This document shows positions 1 through 12,039 of a stretch of DNA of 64,000 nt, piece by piece. The stretch is from Fragum whitleyi (Eukaryota; Mollusca; Bivalvia; Cardiida; Cardiidae): positions 22,050,026-22,114,025 of the forward strand of contig OX411543.1 of assembly GCA_948146395.1 (NCBI GenBank), given 5' to 3'. The position numbers and the translations under genes were made by a program. Positions within the stretch are counted from its first letter, which is position 1. The number at the start of each line of letters is the position of its first letter. Below the pieces are notes generated by a model. The model was not told the DNA's origin. It saw only the letters and a program-made list of their open reading frames with translations, and did not search any database.

Positions 1-574
1 TTGGGGGGTTTATATTTGAGTCGTATTTTTAGCTTTTCGCAAGACAGAAGATTTATTAAGATTATTTGGGGAAAACCAAACATTTTCCCGTTTTACTTAT
101 CTATAATAATTATCAACAACAATGTCAAGTTATAGATACACAAGTTTTAGTGAGTAGCCAAAAACCAATCCTATTTAGATACCTGTGTAGACTAAAATGA
201 TGATCACTCAGTCAAACTAGTGAATCGATAGCGTAAGTCACTGAATCAATGAGTGGCTCCTTCACTGCAATGGCATAACACGTCTTACATGGATACTGTT
301 ATTGAACTTTAAATATACTCGTAGTTTCTTATCGTAGAGAAGTATCGTCAATTTCCAAAGCTTTACATACTAAATTCAAAACTCAAACTTGGGTAAAGTA
401 AATCTTCCAAAACTTATCCTACAGAACCAATGGAATTTTGCTAGTGTTGCTCAGAGTTCTTATTATAGCGAAATTCCAGTGTTTTGCACTATACAATAAA
501 ACAGACAAATAATCACATCAAACCATAACATTACATAACACAATTTTTTTCATTTTTTTTTTAAAAATATAAAA
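1..574. other. AT-rich intergenic DNA
   Basis: I see no coding structure, RNA gene or repeat family member in this stretch. It ends at the left terminus of the family S element that carries the 70-bp array. Confidence 0.5.
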
Positions 575-1520
575 TGAGCATTATGTGGGACGTTTATATA
601 AAAGTACATATATCTTTAAATATGCGAAGAGCAAAGCCTCGGGTCAGCCTGTGCATCCGCACAGTCTGACCAGAGTCTTTACTTTGCCCCCTGTATATAG
701 ATAAGGTCTTGGTCTAGGTCTTGCATCCGCAAAGACTGACCAGTCTTTACTTTGCCCCCTGTATATAGATAAGGTCTTGGTCTAGGTCTTGCATCCGCAC
801 AGTCTGACCAGAGTCTTTACTTTGCCTCCTGTATATAGATAAGGTCTTGGTCTAGGTCTTGCATCCGCACAGTCTGACCAGAGTCTTTACTTTGCCTCCT
901 GTATATAGATAAGGTCTAGGTCTAGGTCTTGCATCCGCAAAGACTGACCAGAGTCTTTATTATGCCCCCTGTATATAGATAAGGTCTTGGTCTAGGTCTT
1001 GCATCCGCACAGACTGACCAGAGTCTTTATTATGCCCCCTGTATATAGATAAGGTCTTGGTCTAGGTCTTGCATCCGCAAAGACTGACCAGTCTTTACTT
1101 TGCCCCCTGTATATAGATAAGGTCTTGGTCTAGGTCTTGCATCCGCACAGTCTGACCAGAGTCTTTACTTTGCCTCCTGTATATAGATAAGGTCTTGGTC
1201 TAGGTCTTGCATCCGCACAGTCTGACCAGAGTCTTTACTTTGCCCCCTGTATATAGATAAGGTCTTGGTCTAGGTCTTGCATCCGCACAGTCTGACCAGA
1301 GTCTTTTCTATGCCCTATGTATATAGATAAGGTCTTGGTCTAGCTCTTGCATTCGCACAGTCTGACCAGAGTCTTTACTTTGCCCCCTGTATATAGATAA
1401 GGTCTAAGTCCCTCTTGAGAAAACCAGCGAATATACTTCTTGCATTGTGAATGTCTATGCTGTTCAATATTTGTACCTCGCGCGCACGCAAAATTGTTCG
1501 AAATATCACGAGGAGGCTCA
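575..1520. mobile_element. Family S MITE expanded by an internal tandem array
   Basis: The left end reads TGAGCATTATGTGGGACGTT and the right end, reverse-complemented, reads TGAGCCTCCTCGTGATATTT. These match the ends of other family S copies at 25173-25410 and 52344-52583, which are only about 240 bp long. Those copies carry one inner hairpin, GTGC-loop-GCACAGTCTG flanked by CAAAG and CTTTG. Here the same hairpin begins near 633 but its right arm is repeated about eleven times. I infer a non-autonomous DNA transposon whose interior became a minisatellite. No transposase is present. Confidence 0.6.
640..1410. repeat. 70-bp tandem repeat array, about 11 copies
   Basis: The landmark GTATATAGATAAGG starts at 693, 761, 831, 901, 971, 1041, 1109, 1179, 1249, 1319 and 1389. 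The period is therefore 70 bp, with two 68-bp units that lack one AG. Each unit contains GCATCCGCACAGTCTGACC followed by GAGTCTTTACTTTG. Units differ by a few substitutions (AAAGACTGACC versus CACAGTCTGACC; CCCCCT versus CCTCCT), and the variants alternate, which suggests higher-order duplication. Confidence 0.95.
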
Positions 1521-1894
1521 AATTGATTTTTGTTCGGCGGAGTTCGTAACGCGATCGGTTATCTCCGTGATTTACGGAAGGGCACGACTTCTGTCAATTT
1601 ACATTAGTGATTTATGAACTGACGGACATGGTTTATATCCTATCATAACTGACAGATGCTGTCTCCGATGTTTTTAACAGATATTGATGAAAGTCCTGCG
1701 TTCTGTCTGGGGAGTTCCCACTGTAAGAGGCGGACATCACATACCTACAATAGCACTGCAAAAAACAACAGCAACGAGAGCAAGTACCGATGGTGACCTT
1801 GTTTTATGTTTTTTTTTATTTGAGTTTTTGACAATGGCCATTTGCCGAGTTTTTAACAATCAACATTTGTTACGAACACGGAAAATAACATATA

Positions 1895-2161
1895 TGCGAC
1901 CACTAACCTAAATAAGGGAACACCTAGGCACTCCGTAGAAAATTCGACAGAGAGATTACTTCGAGTAAAATTCAACCGAAGTTCGGATTTCAAAAACTCT
2001 GATACTGAAAGGTAGAATGATAAATCTAGATTCAGAAAATCAATCACCCAATTTAGTAAAGTTTCTACCCTTGTCAGACTGCGCAATACGCGCAGTCTGA
2101 CAAGATCACAAACTTTACGCACTAGCCCTTTTAGGACCTCTTTTTTACCTGACGGGACACA
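1895..2161 (+). mobile_element. Family B MITE, diverged copy
   Basis: The copy carries a perfect hairpin, GTCAGACTGCGC-aata-GCGCAGTCTGAC, near 2073-2103. It ends with CCTGACGGGACACA, which matches the GTGACAGGTCACA end of the best copy at 46844-47104. The left end is eroded (TGCGACCACTAACC). Internal blocks such as GAGAGATTACTTCGAG and GATTCAGAAAAT align in order with the other copies. Confidence 0.7.
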
Positions 2162-3020
2162 TTTATGCTCTAGTTGTGTGTTGTTTAGGTATTTCATGTC
2201 ATGGGAAAAGGGAAAAAATGCAATTAAGCGTTTTATAAGTCAATTGTCAAATGCTAAAATTAACAAATTGAAGACAAGATGTGAGTCAATGGTAATTTCC
2301 GTTAAATCACAATTATATTCGCATGTGGGTAGACATGTAGCCGTGCCTTACATGATGTACATATTGAAAATATATACAATAAAGTCATGTCTAGATTCTC
2401 AAAGCCTGTTTCTTTGAAGAGAAGTTGACCCATTTTAAGTTCTCAATGGTTCAACTTGATTATCTACCTTGTTACAAAATCTTTTTTTTACTCTGGATTA
2501 CATATTAAATATGGAAATGTTCGTGAGATCTCAAATAGCTTTTAAATATTAAGTTGTATGAAACCAACGCAATGAACGATCTTGGCAGCTACAGATTACA
2601 AATTAAATGCATAGTTTTAAATGAATCTAAGTGGGAACTATTTTTCAGAGAGCCTGACCTTTGAGGGTGATTCCCAAGTAAGGAAACTCTTTCGTAACAT
2701 GAGAATTTTTAGGGTGGTTGTGCGCCATGAAAAATTGTGAGAAAACGAACCGCTCATGAATGCATTTTCTGGACATAGATTTCTAGAACTTTTCAAGAAT
2801 TTTTTTTAAAGACTTGCAAGTTTTTATAGCCCAAACGAATTTTTTTGAGGAGTTACATACTGTCAAAATGTGCCAATTTACAACGGTCAAATCAGATAGG
2901 AGTGTACCAAATACGGCCTGGTCGGATTTTAAATTGTTGCACTCAAAACCGTCATTCGTAACGTTCAAAAGCGCTCCGAAATTGTTAAAGGATAACAACA
3001 CATCGTTAAATTGATTTAAT
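2162..3020. other. AT-rich intergenic DNA
   Basis: I find no supported gene. Short open frames on both strands (for example around 2783-3014) overlap each other and have no recognisable domains. Confidence 0.5.
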
Positions 3021-3029
3021 CATTGAACG

Positions 3030-3255
3030 ACTCTATCGGCTGGTGTGAATGTTTAAGCGTCTGAGTCGTCCGTGAAGACGCACAAACAGAAACATACGTT
3101 ATATTTAAAGGGAGGTGAAAAAATCGCTAATTTCGCAAGTCGGACGAAATTATCCATATTGTAACACCCACATTTCATTTATTCAACACACGCTTCTAAC
3201 ACCCACTTAAATTCATTTCGAAATCATTTAAAATCATTAACCTTGTTGACTTGAT
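3030..3255 (+). mobile_element. Degraded family A MITE remnant
   Basis: AAAGGGAGGTGAAAAAATCG and CGCTAATTTCG resemble the central block of family A. The following segment (ACACCCACTTAAATTCATTT, then ATCATTAACCTTGTTGACTT) resembles its right arm. No clean termini remain. Confidence 0.35.
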
Positions 3256-3495
3256 GATATTAAATATGATTTAGCAAGGATCATTTGAAATATTCCGTTG
3301 TGGTCTGAATATATGTGTACTTGGTGATCAAACAAAATTGTTTAAAATATTACTCAGGTATGTTATTTCTGAAAAGAAGACAACGTGCTTTATCATCTTT
3401 TTCATTTTAATAAATCTTTTGCCTAAAATAGTTCGTATGTAGCCAAAGAAATATATTTTCTTGTAGAAGAACATAAATGAACCCAGAATCCGTCC

Positions 3496-3934
3496 ACAGT
3501 TAGTTACACCGTGAAAATGACACTCACCTCAATCAAAACCATTCTAAATCGCTCACTCAGCGCTCCAATCATTCATTCCAAACACTCATTCAAACCATTC
3601 ATAAACGCTCAAACCCATTGAAAAATATAGAATCAACAACGTCATTCAAAATAATTTTTGATAGGGAAAAATCGCGATTCCACGGACATAATTCATATTG
3701 TTAGCGTCTCATAGGTTCTTGAAGAAATAGGAAGCTATTTATAGAACTTGTATGCATTTTTTTATAAAAGGGAGGTAATCATTATCGCCAATTTTGTTCA
3801 TACTGAACAAAATTTGTGATATAGGTTTGCCTCCCATTAATTAACTCAAAACTCGCACCACACACTCATTCAATTTCATTCCTTAAACATTCCAAAATCA
3901 TTCAGATTGTCAATTTCACGATGTTATTTACTAT
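3496..3934 (+). mobile_element. Family A MITE, copy 1
   Basis: The left end is ACAGTTAGTTACACCGTGAA and the right end TTGTCAATTTCACGATGTTA, which are inverted copies of each other. The centre holds the family palindrome, AAAGGGAGGTAATC ... TTTTGTTCAT/ACTGAACAAAATTTG ... GCCTCCC. The length of about 440 bp matches complete copies elsewhere. There is no coding capacity. Confidence 0.85.
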
Positions 3935-4215
3935 ATCCGTAATTTTCGAATTAATTGCTCTGAAGCTTGAAACCCCGTATGAAGTCATCATATTGAAATA
4001 TTCGAATTTATTGGATTCATTGAAAACATGATAGCTTTTCAAGTCTTCGGGGCATTAATTTGTGTTAAAAGATTGAATTATGCAAATTTAAATCAAATCT
4101 GCATTTGAAATAATCGGATTAAACTTGTTCAAGCAATTTCCTCGAATGACAAATTTGCTTGGTTAGCGATATTTTCATGATTTTTTAAGCTTAGAACGGC
4201 ACAATTAAGAGCCAG

Positions 4216-4304
4216 AACATCTTCGCTAGCCAAGGGAGATGTCCACTACATTTTCTATTGAATAGAACACGTTGTGGGCATCAGCCTTGGCAAGCGAAGA
4301 TGTT
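4216..4304. repeat. 89-nt long imperfect hairpin
   Basis: AACATCTTCGCTAGCCAAGG at the left pairs with CCTTGGCAAGCGAAGATGTT at the right. Pairing continues inward (GATGTCCAC/GTGGGCATC, TTCTATT/AATAGAA), giving a stem of nearly 40 bp with a tiny loop. It could be a MITE remnant or a small-RNA precursor fold; the sequence alone cannot decide. Confidence 0.7.
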
Positions 4305-4450
4305 GAAAGGAGAAAACATCTAGATTTTTCATTCATTTTTACTTTTTTTTGTGAAGTTAACTTTAATTTGAAAACGAAATAATTATAGACTTCGCCTTTA
4401 GATACAACTTCCGCGAAACGTTTAAGACACAATTCCCACTTCATAGCGCA

Positions 4451-4527
4451 TCGAGGGATCAGCGCAATACAATTGTAAGTGCCTATACACGTATAGGCAC
4501 TGACAATAATATTGCGCTGACCCCTCG
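4451..4527. repeat. Family E hairpin, copy 1
   Basis: This inverted repeat runs from CGAGGGATCAGCGCAATA to ATTGCGCTGACCCCTCG and is centred on AAGTGCCTATACACGTATAG. The same architecture recurs at 15591, 26954, 30315 and 55024. Confidence 0.8.
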
Positions 4528-4755
4528 GCATGTACATATCGTACTTGAAAAGCGTGGCATGTACGGATGTATAGTCACATATTTTGTGGTTATGTGTACA
4601 AAAAAGAAGCAATTTTTCATGCATACCACTATAAACCAAATAATGACTATATGTTATTATTTTGCATGCTAGCGCATGACATAATTCCTAATAAACAAGG
4701 GATGGAAATAATTAAACTATGTTCTTTACCTCGATGTTATTATGTCACACTAATA

Positions 4756-6293
4756 TACTCCTCACAAAAAGTTAAGTAACAATAATATTTTTTTCAATAT
4801 TTCTTTCGTATAACAGAATTTGTTTGCATCGAAATGAAATTCTTGCAGCCATATCTAATACTTAACACACCTTAGAGAATAATCATTGATATGGTATCCG
4901 AAATCATTAATCTCGCGAGTTGAACGTAGACGCTCTCAAAACATCCATGCAAAACGTGTAGCATACACTTGTTCCACACTTTGCATGTACACTTTATTAT
5001 GTCAAAATGGATAATTTGATGTCATAATCATCTCAATCATGGCAAGACGTCACTTGACACCAACTGAAGTGGCTCAAATTGTTGGAATGGTACAGGGTGG
5101 AATGACACAAACTGCTGCTGCCAATCACTTTAATGTTCATCACAGCGTGGTCTCAAGAGCAATAAATGAGTACCATCAAACTGGAAGGATGACAGAGAGA
5201 CCACGTTCAGGTCGTCCACGGGTAACAACACCTCGCGAAGACCGTTATGTTGCCTCCCTAGCTCGCAGAAACAGGTTCACTACAGCAAGACCACTACAAA
5301 ATGACCTTCAGAGGGTCTCAGGAAACAAAGTTTCTACTCAAACAGTGAGAAACAGGCTGCATGTTGAAGGTCCGAGGTCCAGGAGACCACTTAAGCGCAT
5401 TCCACTTCCACACCATCATCGAAGGCAAAGATTGATATGGGCACATCAACATCAAAACTGGAGGGTCAACCGTTGGCGTCACGTTCTCTTTATGGACGAG
5501 TCAAAATTCTGCCTTGACTTCAACGATGATAGGGCACGTGTGTGGAGAACTGATAATTAACGATATGCCGACTGTACCATTGCTGAACACGACCAATATG
5601 GAGGGGGGAGTTTGATGGTCTAGGAAGGCATTAGTGTTAGGCACAGAACAGAGCTGGTTGTCATCAGGCGAGGTACCATGACTGGTGTTAGGTACAGAGA
5701 CAAGATCATCACACCTGTTATCATCCCTCTTGCACAGCAGATAGGTCCTAACTTCATCTTTATGGAGTTGTGACTGAGGTTCTGCGGGCAAACAACATAA
5801 GACAAATGGACTGGCCCGCTAGTCCCTAGACCTTAATCCTATAGAACATGCATTGGACATGCTTGGAAGGCGTGTTTACGGTCAACATGTTCGCCGACAG
5901 ACCCTGGATCAATTGGAACAGGACTTGAAAACGGAATTGAGGAATATTCCACAGAGGACATTGGACAAGCTTATCTTGTCGATGCCAAGGCGTGTTCGTG
6001 CTTGTGTTGAAGCTAACGGGGTCATATCAGATATTAGACTCCCAAGCATTGACTGAAAAGCGCTTTTTCACCATCACAACTGATGGTGAGTGACATTTTG
6101 CACAATTGTTTCTAAGGCGGGTTTTTCAACCCTTTGTGACATTGTTACTATCTCACGATTATCCAAATCAGTTCACGTAATTTGTGTTTTAAGACGTGAA
6201 TTTTATATTGCTTAAATTTTGATCATGAGTTGTGAAAATAAAACTATTTGTGAAAGAAAAAAATCCTTGTTGCTTAACTTTTTGTGAGGAGTA
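4756..6293 (+). mobile_element. Tc1-like DNA transposon, full length, inactive
   Basis: The terminal inverted repeats are TACTCCTCACAAAAAGTTAA at 4756 and its reverse complement ending at 6293. Both are bordered by TA, the target duplicated by Tc1/mariner elements. The terminal repeats are about 27 bp with little further subterminal symmetry. The 1.5-kb element encloses one transposase reading frame broken by stops and frameshifts, so it cannot be autonomous. Elements of this family move by cut and paste using a DDE transposase that binds the terminal repeats. Confidence 0.9.
5039..6056 (+). pseudogene. Tc1-family DDE transposase pseudogene
   Basis: The ATG at 5039 opens 173 codons. Residues 1-50 form the paired-like helix-turn-helix domain (LTPTEVAQIVGMVQGG), GRPR at residues 58-61 is the usual linker motif, and the first catalytic Asp is D153 in LFMDESKF. 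A TAA stop at 5558 interrupts the frame. In the same frame, homology continues (RYADCTIAEHDQYGGGS) to stops at 5621 (TAG) and 5771 (TGA). Homology then shifts frame (VVTEVLRANNIRQMDWPASP) and shifts again at about 5827 to LNPIEHALDMLGRRVYG, which carries the catalytic Glu. The stretch that should hold the second catalytic Asp, between IFME and VVTEVLRA, is missing. A functional protein would be near 340 residues. The gene is clearly dead. Confidence 0.92.
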
Positions 6294-6359
6294 TATATGA
6301 ATTTGTTTCGCGTATTGATATAATGTGATAAAGCTCGTTTTCATACTACGATGATTTAA

Positions 6360-6415
6360 GCAACAACAACAACAACCATCACCATCACCACCACCACCAC
6401 CATCACCACTACTAA
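6360..6415. repeat. CAN trinucleotide microsatellite
   Basis: CAA units pass into mixed CAT/CAC units and end in CTACTA. This low-complexity tract accounts for the Gly/Asp/Cys-rich reading frame on the other strand. Confidence 0.9.
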
Positions 6416-6896
6416 CACTCTCTGAATCTTTTAATTTATTTCTGAATGATAAAAAAGACAACGGAATCGACATCCCCCAGACAGTTAAAACAAAGGAGAT
6501 AATTATGAGCTATCACTAACCTATCGCTAGTCTATCATCGGATTTTGACTTCAGACGCGGCTTTGATTGAAGTTCATCTTGACCTGGTTTAGATCATTAT
6601 CTTACCATTGTCTGAACTGAACGTCTTCTGTATATCGATTACAATCAACAATATCCTATTGAAATCACAAAATTTTCATTTAAACCTTGTGCTGCATAGT
6701 GCCTGCCCAAGGGTACAAAATTAAAATGTTGCGAAACGTGAAAGGAAAGGAATTCCACTTTGCACGTGAAGTGCATAAAAAGGTATTATATTAGTAAGAA
6801 TCACGATGGAAACAAGAGTATTTAGCCACTTTAAAGTGTTATCCTTGAGTAGAAAAATGAAAGCGGGATGTTCACGATTTTTCATGTTCCACATAT

Positions 6897-7334
6897 ACAG
6901 TTAGGTACATCGTGAAATTGACACTTATCTCAATCAAAACAATTCTAAGTCGCTCACTCAACGCTCCATACATTCATTCCAAGCACATACACAAATCATT
7001 CATAAACGCTCCAAACTCACCGAAAAAGATATAACAAAAACTTCGTTCAAAATGAAAATAGCTGGGGAAAAATCGGGATTTCACTTAATTAATTGAAGTT
7101 GTGAGCCTCTTACAGGCTCTTGAGGAATAAGGAGCTATAAATAGAACTTGTATGCATATTTTATTAAAGGGAAGTAATCAATATTGCTAATTTTGTTCAT
7201 GATGAACAAAATTAGCAATACTGGATTACCTTCCATTAAATTCACTCAAAACTCGCTCCACACACCCATTCAATTTCATTCAAGAATCATTCCAAAATCA
7301 TTCACCTTGTCAATTTCACGATGTAGTTAAGTGT
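6897..7334 (+). mobile_element. Family A MITE, copy 2
   Basis: The left end is ACAGTTAGGTACATCGTGAA and the right end TGTCAATTTCACGATGTAGT. The central palindrome is well preserved (GCTAATTTTGTTCATGATGA, then ACAAAATTAGCAATAC). The flank at the left is TA. There is no ORF of note. Confidence 0.88.
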
Positions 7335-8639
7335 ATTCTCATATCCATAATGGTTTTTACCATACACTATGGTTTGCTTTTAAATTGCATCCTTTTTTAA
7401 TTACACAACAAAAGAAAAAAAAAGACAATGTACTTGTGTGTGAAAGCCGATCACATAAGACAAACTAAGAAACTAACATTTTCATATTTGTCGAGAAATC
7501 TGCCAAGTCAGCTGAAATTAAGGGTAAAAGTTACCAATTATTCGGATATGCAAATTAGTCGGATAACCTGATATTTATCTGTTGTTTTTATACGACAATG
7601 TAATCGAGTAAATAACGAAATGATGGTCAGTCGGAAAGTTCATTTGCCATAAGCTCTGATAAAAGGGCGATCAAGATCTCGACAGAAAAACAAACTTTTC
7701 TAAGTCTTTATTTTCAAGAGAGTTACTTAAAACATGTATATGACTTACAAAAAGAGGCACATTGCATTTCATACAATAATTATTATAATTATTTCTTTTG
7801 CATTGACACTGTTTTCTAGGTAAATGTTGAATATTTGGTGGTTGGATTTTATCTGCAAAACTGTTATAACTATATACATTTACTAGTTACAAAAGGGGCT
7901 TATATGATACTTTATTTCTGTTTAAATGATAGCAAAAAATTACTTATTACTTATTACTTATTCGAAGATCGAATGCGTCTATGTTTGTTCAAATAGTTTT
8001 GTCTAATCTGATCAGTAAATGTGATTCGTCAGTTGACATCATCTCGATCCAGTATCTTTTCATATATTAATTTTAATAAGGAGCCAGACGGTTTAAGCGT
8101 GTAGGAAAGTCTTGGATGTGCAAAAAGTATCGACCCTGGTGAAGAGGCGCGAATAGCTCAGTTTCATCAGAGTCGGAACTATTCGCATATTTAGACGTTT
8201 TCTGAATAAAAAATGGTCATTTTACGTTACCATTCCAAAAGGAAATTAAAAAAAAGTGTTTTGACCTATTTGACCAGTTTATTTTTCAACAAAATGAATT
8301 TTTAAGCACTGGCAGTTATAAAGAGGAAACACTTTGAGAAAGAAAATATTCGTTTCAAGCAATTTCTTCCTTTTTCCTAAATGCTTTCTTGAATATTTTA
8401 CTGTCTTTGTTTTAATTTCAACGCACATTGAATTAATATCTGTATAGTTTTTAAATCGGACTAGCCTAAAATAGTTTGTTTTGTAGAATCTGGGTGAGAC
8501 AACTGAAATGACAAAGTGGAGTCATTAAGGCATGTTTTCCTAGAGAATGGATCAATAAAATTCTTGATATGGATCCCCTTGTTGACCCCAATTAGAACAA
8601 ATCTTTTTTTCCGGTCTTTATTCTGATGGAAATCTTGAA
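7335..8639. other. AT-rich intergenic DNA with a small hairpin
   Basis: No coding signal is visible. A modest inverted repeat GCGAATAG...CTATTCGC lies at about 8149-8188, and a short TTACTTATTACTTATTACTT run lies near 7950. Confidence 0.45.
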
Positions 8640-9050
8640 ACAGTTAAAACATCGTGAAAATGACAAGTTGAATGATTTTCGAATGATTTTGGAATCAAAT
8701 TGAACGAGTCTGAGGAGCGAGTTTTGAGTGAAATTAAAGGGAGGTAATCCAAAATCGCTAATTTTGTTCAACCTGAACAAAATCCTCGATATGCATTACA
8801 TTGCTTTAATAAAATATGCATAAAAGTTCTGAAAATAGCTTCCTATTTTTTCCAGAACCAATCAGACGCTCAAAATTTTAATTATGTCAGTGAAATAACG
8901 GTTTAGTTCCTGATTTATTCATGTTGAAAGTAGTTGTGGATTTTATCTTTTTTAGTCATTTTGAGAACTTTCGAATGCTTTGACTGAGTGTTTTGAATGA
9001 GTGAATGGAGCGATGAATGAGCGATTTAGATTGGTTTTGGTGTAGATGAA
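8640..9050 (-). mobile_element. Family A MITE, copy 3, right terminus lost
   Basis: The element is inverted relative to copy 1. It starts ACAGTTAAAACATCGTGAAA and contains TTAAAGGGAGGTAATC, the AATTTTGTTCAACCTGAACA palindrome and GAATGGAGCGATGAATGAGC. It decays after GGTTTTGGTGTAGATGAATA without a recognisable terminal repeat. Confidence 0.8.
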
Positions 9051-10911
9051 TAACACTATATGGAGCTACTTACATGATACTAATATGATGGCAAGGCATA
9101 TAGAAAAGTAGGAATAAGGAATTGAATAGTACATGTAAGGTCCAGATTAGGTCCAGACGAGTGTTTGTATTAATGTGTAAATGTTTCCATAACTCTGGTC
9201 ATCTTTGTTTTTATTTGTCTGTTTAATATTTACATTTTTCACCTAATGTTGAAATGACAGCTGTTGAAATTAACTCTCTCCCTTTCCCTATAGAATGATT
9301 AGATTTGCATGGATATACATACGAAATATCAGGAAATTTACAATCCGACTGGAACGAGGCTGGACGCTGAGGGGTGATTGAACGTGTATGAATGATCGTG
9401 ATTGCCCACTGATCGTTTTTTCTTCTGAATGGATTGAACGCTTAATATGCTAAATGCGATCTTTCAATCAATTGATCATTACTTTCATTCATTCAATTCA
9501 AGTATAAAATAACGAAAGAAATCAAACGAATTCAAAGGCGTAACTAAAATTTTGAAATTAAACGGTCTCAGAAGTCGACTAACATAGAATATATTAATTA
9601 AGGTGATATGTCCCCTATTTATGATTTGATCGTTGGTGAATAATAAAATCATTGTAACTACAGCTTGAATAAGATGTTACGAGCATTCATCAACGTATAT
9701 TTCGAAAGCGTTATGGTAGTTACGTCATTTGAAATAAATAGATTACATTTTTCTAAAACCGGGGTCCACAGCATATTACCGGTCATCATTTTGTTTGGAT
9801 AAATTCCCATCCATAAAAGGCCGCCATTTACACAAGCAACTAAACTCTAAAGAACATTTTTTTTTTTGAAAACCTCTTAGATTTCTAGATTAGGATTTTA
9901 AAAACATTGGATGGACTTAAAATCAGCTCCGTGAAAGACTTCCTAGATGTAACGGCAAAAGAAGACGTTCAAGTCAAAATTTACACAAATAAATTTGGTA
10001 TCCGATAAAGGTCATAGAACTTGGATTATTTGGTGTCATATATTGACTTTATATAAAGGGAAAGTAATAAAATAGTCAATAGAACCAAGATATATGCCAA
10101 AATAACGCCGTCAGATGTAACAAAATCCAACAGATCGTGTAACTAATATTGTAATATCATAAAGAATAATGGCGCTATCCAATGAAGTTGTCTAATGGTA
10201 CAAAATGCCAATCTTGGCAAAATCTTCGAGATTTAATGTTTTTCAGACTTGGTTCATTTTAATAAAAAAAAAAAAAAAAAAAAAAAAACAGAAAAAAACC
10301 CCGATTTTCTGAGACTTACTCTTTTTTCAGGAGTTTTAAAAACACGATGACAATAATCATTATTTTGCATTTGCAACAAAACAAAGCAGATTATTTTCAA
10401 AACTCCTTTCGTGAATCACTGGCATATCGCATGCTCAATACACATGCGTTATTTGGTTTTGAAGAAACAATGTGTAGAAGGCGCAAGTGTTGTTCGAAAA
10501 CTTAGAGAGACTTACAGTTCCTTGAAAGCGAAATATTTTGTTTCTGGCAAGTGGAAAAAGAGTTTTATTAAATCTATCTTACACTTTCCCCGATGCCCTA
10601 CAGAAATGAAATGGCAAATTTTTTCTGAGTCGTTTTTTCTTAACGTCAGTATATATTGTTTTAACGACTTGCAGGTTGGTTCAGGCGTTGGCTCGCTATA
10701 TTCTGATAAAATCAATTCTATGTAATATTTTGATTCAATCTAATTCACCGGATATAATTAGAGTTAATTATGCTTGCCTATTTCGATCTTGGATACATAT
10801 TTACTTTTGACAAAGCGATAATATCTGTTTAACAAAAGCCACGAATACTTCGTATTAAAAGCGGCAAATACGCACAAAACAGATACAAGAGTGAAAACTG
10901 TTTGTTTGGTG
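9051..10911. other. AT-rich intergenic DNA
   Basis: I see no supported gene or named repeat apart from a 25-bp poly(A) run at 10264-10288. An open frame of about 104 codons at 10411 overlaps an equally open frame on the other strand, which argues against either being real. Confidence 0.45.
10264..10288. repeat. Poly(A) run
   Basis: A run of about 25 adenines. It might be the tail of an unrecognised retroposed sequence on the plus strand, but I could identify no body upstream. Confidence 0.8.
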
Positions 10912-11074
10912 TTAAAGGTAGTGGACCCGTAATAGATCCTCAACATTTCGGAAATCATAAACTGTTACAGTGTTAACCTAGGTTTCCTAGAGATTTCATT
11001 AGGAAACCTCGGTTAACCTTGTGAAAGATCTTAAGTTCCGAAATATTGCAGAATAATGTTGGGTCAACTACTTT
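10912..11074. mobile_element. Family C palindromic MITE, copy 1
   Basis: The element starts TTAAAGGTAGTGGACCCGTA. Mid-element arms are AGGTTTCCTA...TTAGGAAACCTCGG and the right end is GGGTCAACTACTTT. It is about 163 bp, matching the 165-bp intact copies. The right arm has drifted. Confidence 0.85.
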
Positions 11075-11118
11075 CACGCCTCTATCAACAGCATTTAAGT
11101 TACGTCGCGGAGGCAGGT

Positions 11119-11552
11119 ACAGTTAGTAACATCATGAAATTGACAATAACCTCAATCAAAACCATTCTTAAACGCTCACTCAGCACTGTCCATTCATTCA
11201 TTCCAAATACTCACCAAACCATTCAAAAACGCTCAAACCCATTGGAAAAATATAGAATCGATAAAGTCATTCAAAATAAATATTGACAGAGAAAAATCGC
11301 GATTTCATTGAAATACTTCAAATTGTAAGAGTATCATAGGTTTTTGAAGAAATAGGAAGCTATCTATGTAACTTGTATGAATTTTTTATTACAGGGAGGT
11401 AATCAATATCACTAATTTTGTTCATCCTGAACAAAATTGGCGATAAAGGATTACCTCCCATTAAATCCAATCGAAACTCGTTCCTAACACTCATTCAATT
11501 TCATTCCTAAATCATTCCAAAATCATTCACCTTGTCAATTTCACGATGTTGA
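11119..11552 (+). mobile_element. Family A MITE, copy 4
   Basis: The ends are ACAGTTAGTAACATCATGAA and TTGTCAATTTCACGATGTTG. The palindromic centre is intact (ATTTTGTTCATCCTGAACAA, flanked by GGGAGGTAATC and GGATTACCTCCC). It begins only 45 bp beyond a family C element. Confidence 0.88.
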
Positions 11553-12039
11553 GTACAACGATGCATCCCCATTGTTTCCTGTCGCACGAATTAAGAAATG
11601 TTATAATCCCAAATCAAGTAGTTAGAATGCACGCGCCAGCTAAAAGGATTTGACAAAGGGTTTGTTGCATCAAATTCGAATATGAAAACATCTTTCAAAT
11701 CCACATTTCCTGTGTGATGTAATTTAATCGGGCTTATGAATATTCATATTAACCATCCATTAAATTTGATGAATACATTACGACCTCATTTATATGCATG
11801 ACACGTGCTCCAATTACAGATCAGCTTGCTCTTGTTAAATGCTTGTGTCATGTCACTGTGTTATGGTAGAATGTTTTCGACGTCGTCCCGTGTGTTCAAA
11901 ATGCAAAAAAAAGCTTGATAACGTTTAAAAATTATGAACTGCTTTTATTCAAATGTACATGTAAAACGGGGTATCATTTATAAAATGCAGAGTAACATAA
12001 TTATTTTCAGTTCGTGTGTTTAAGGTAATTCAATGTATT

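Noticed and set aside
640..1410. CRISPR-like regularity of the 70-bp array
   Set aside because: The repeats are contiguous with no unique spacers, and the DNA is eukaryotic in character.
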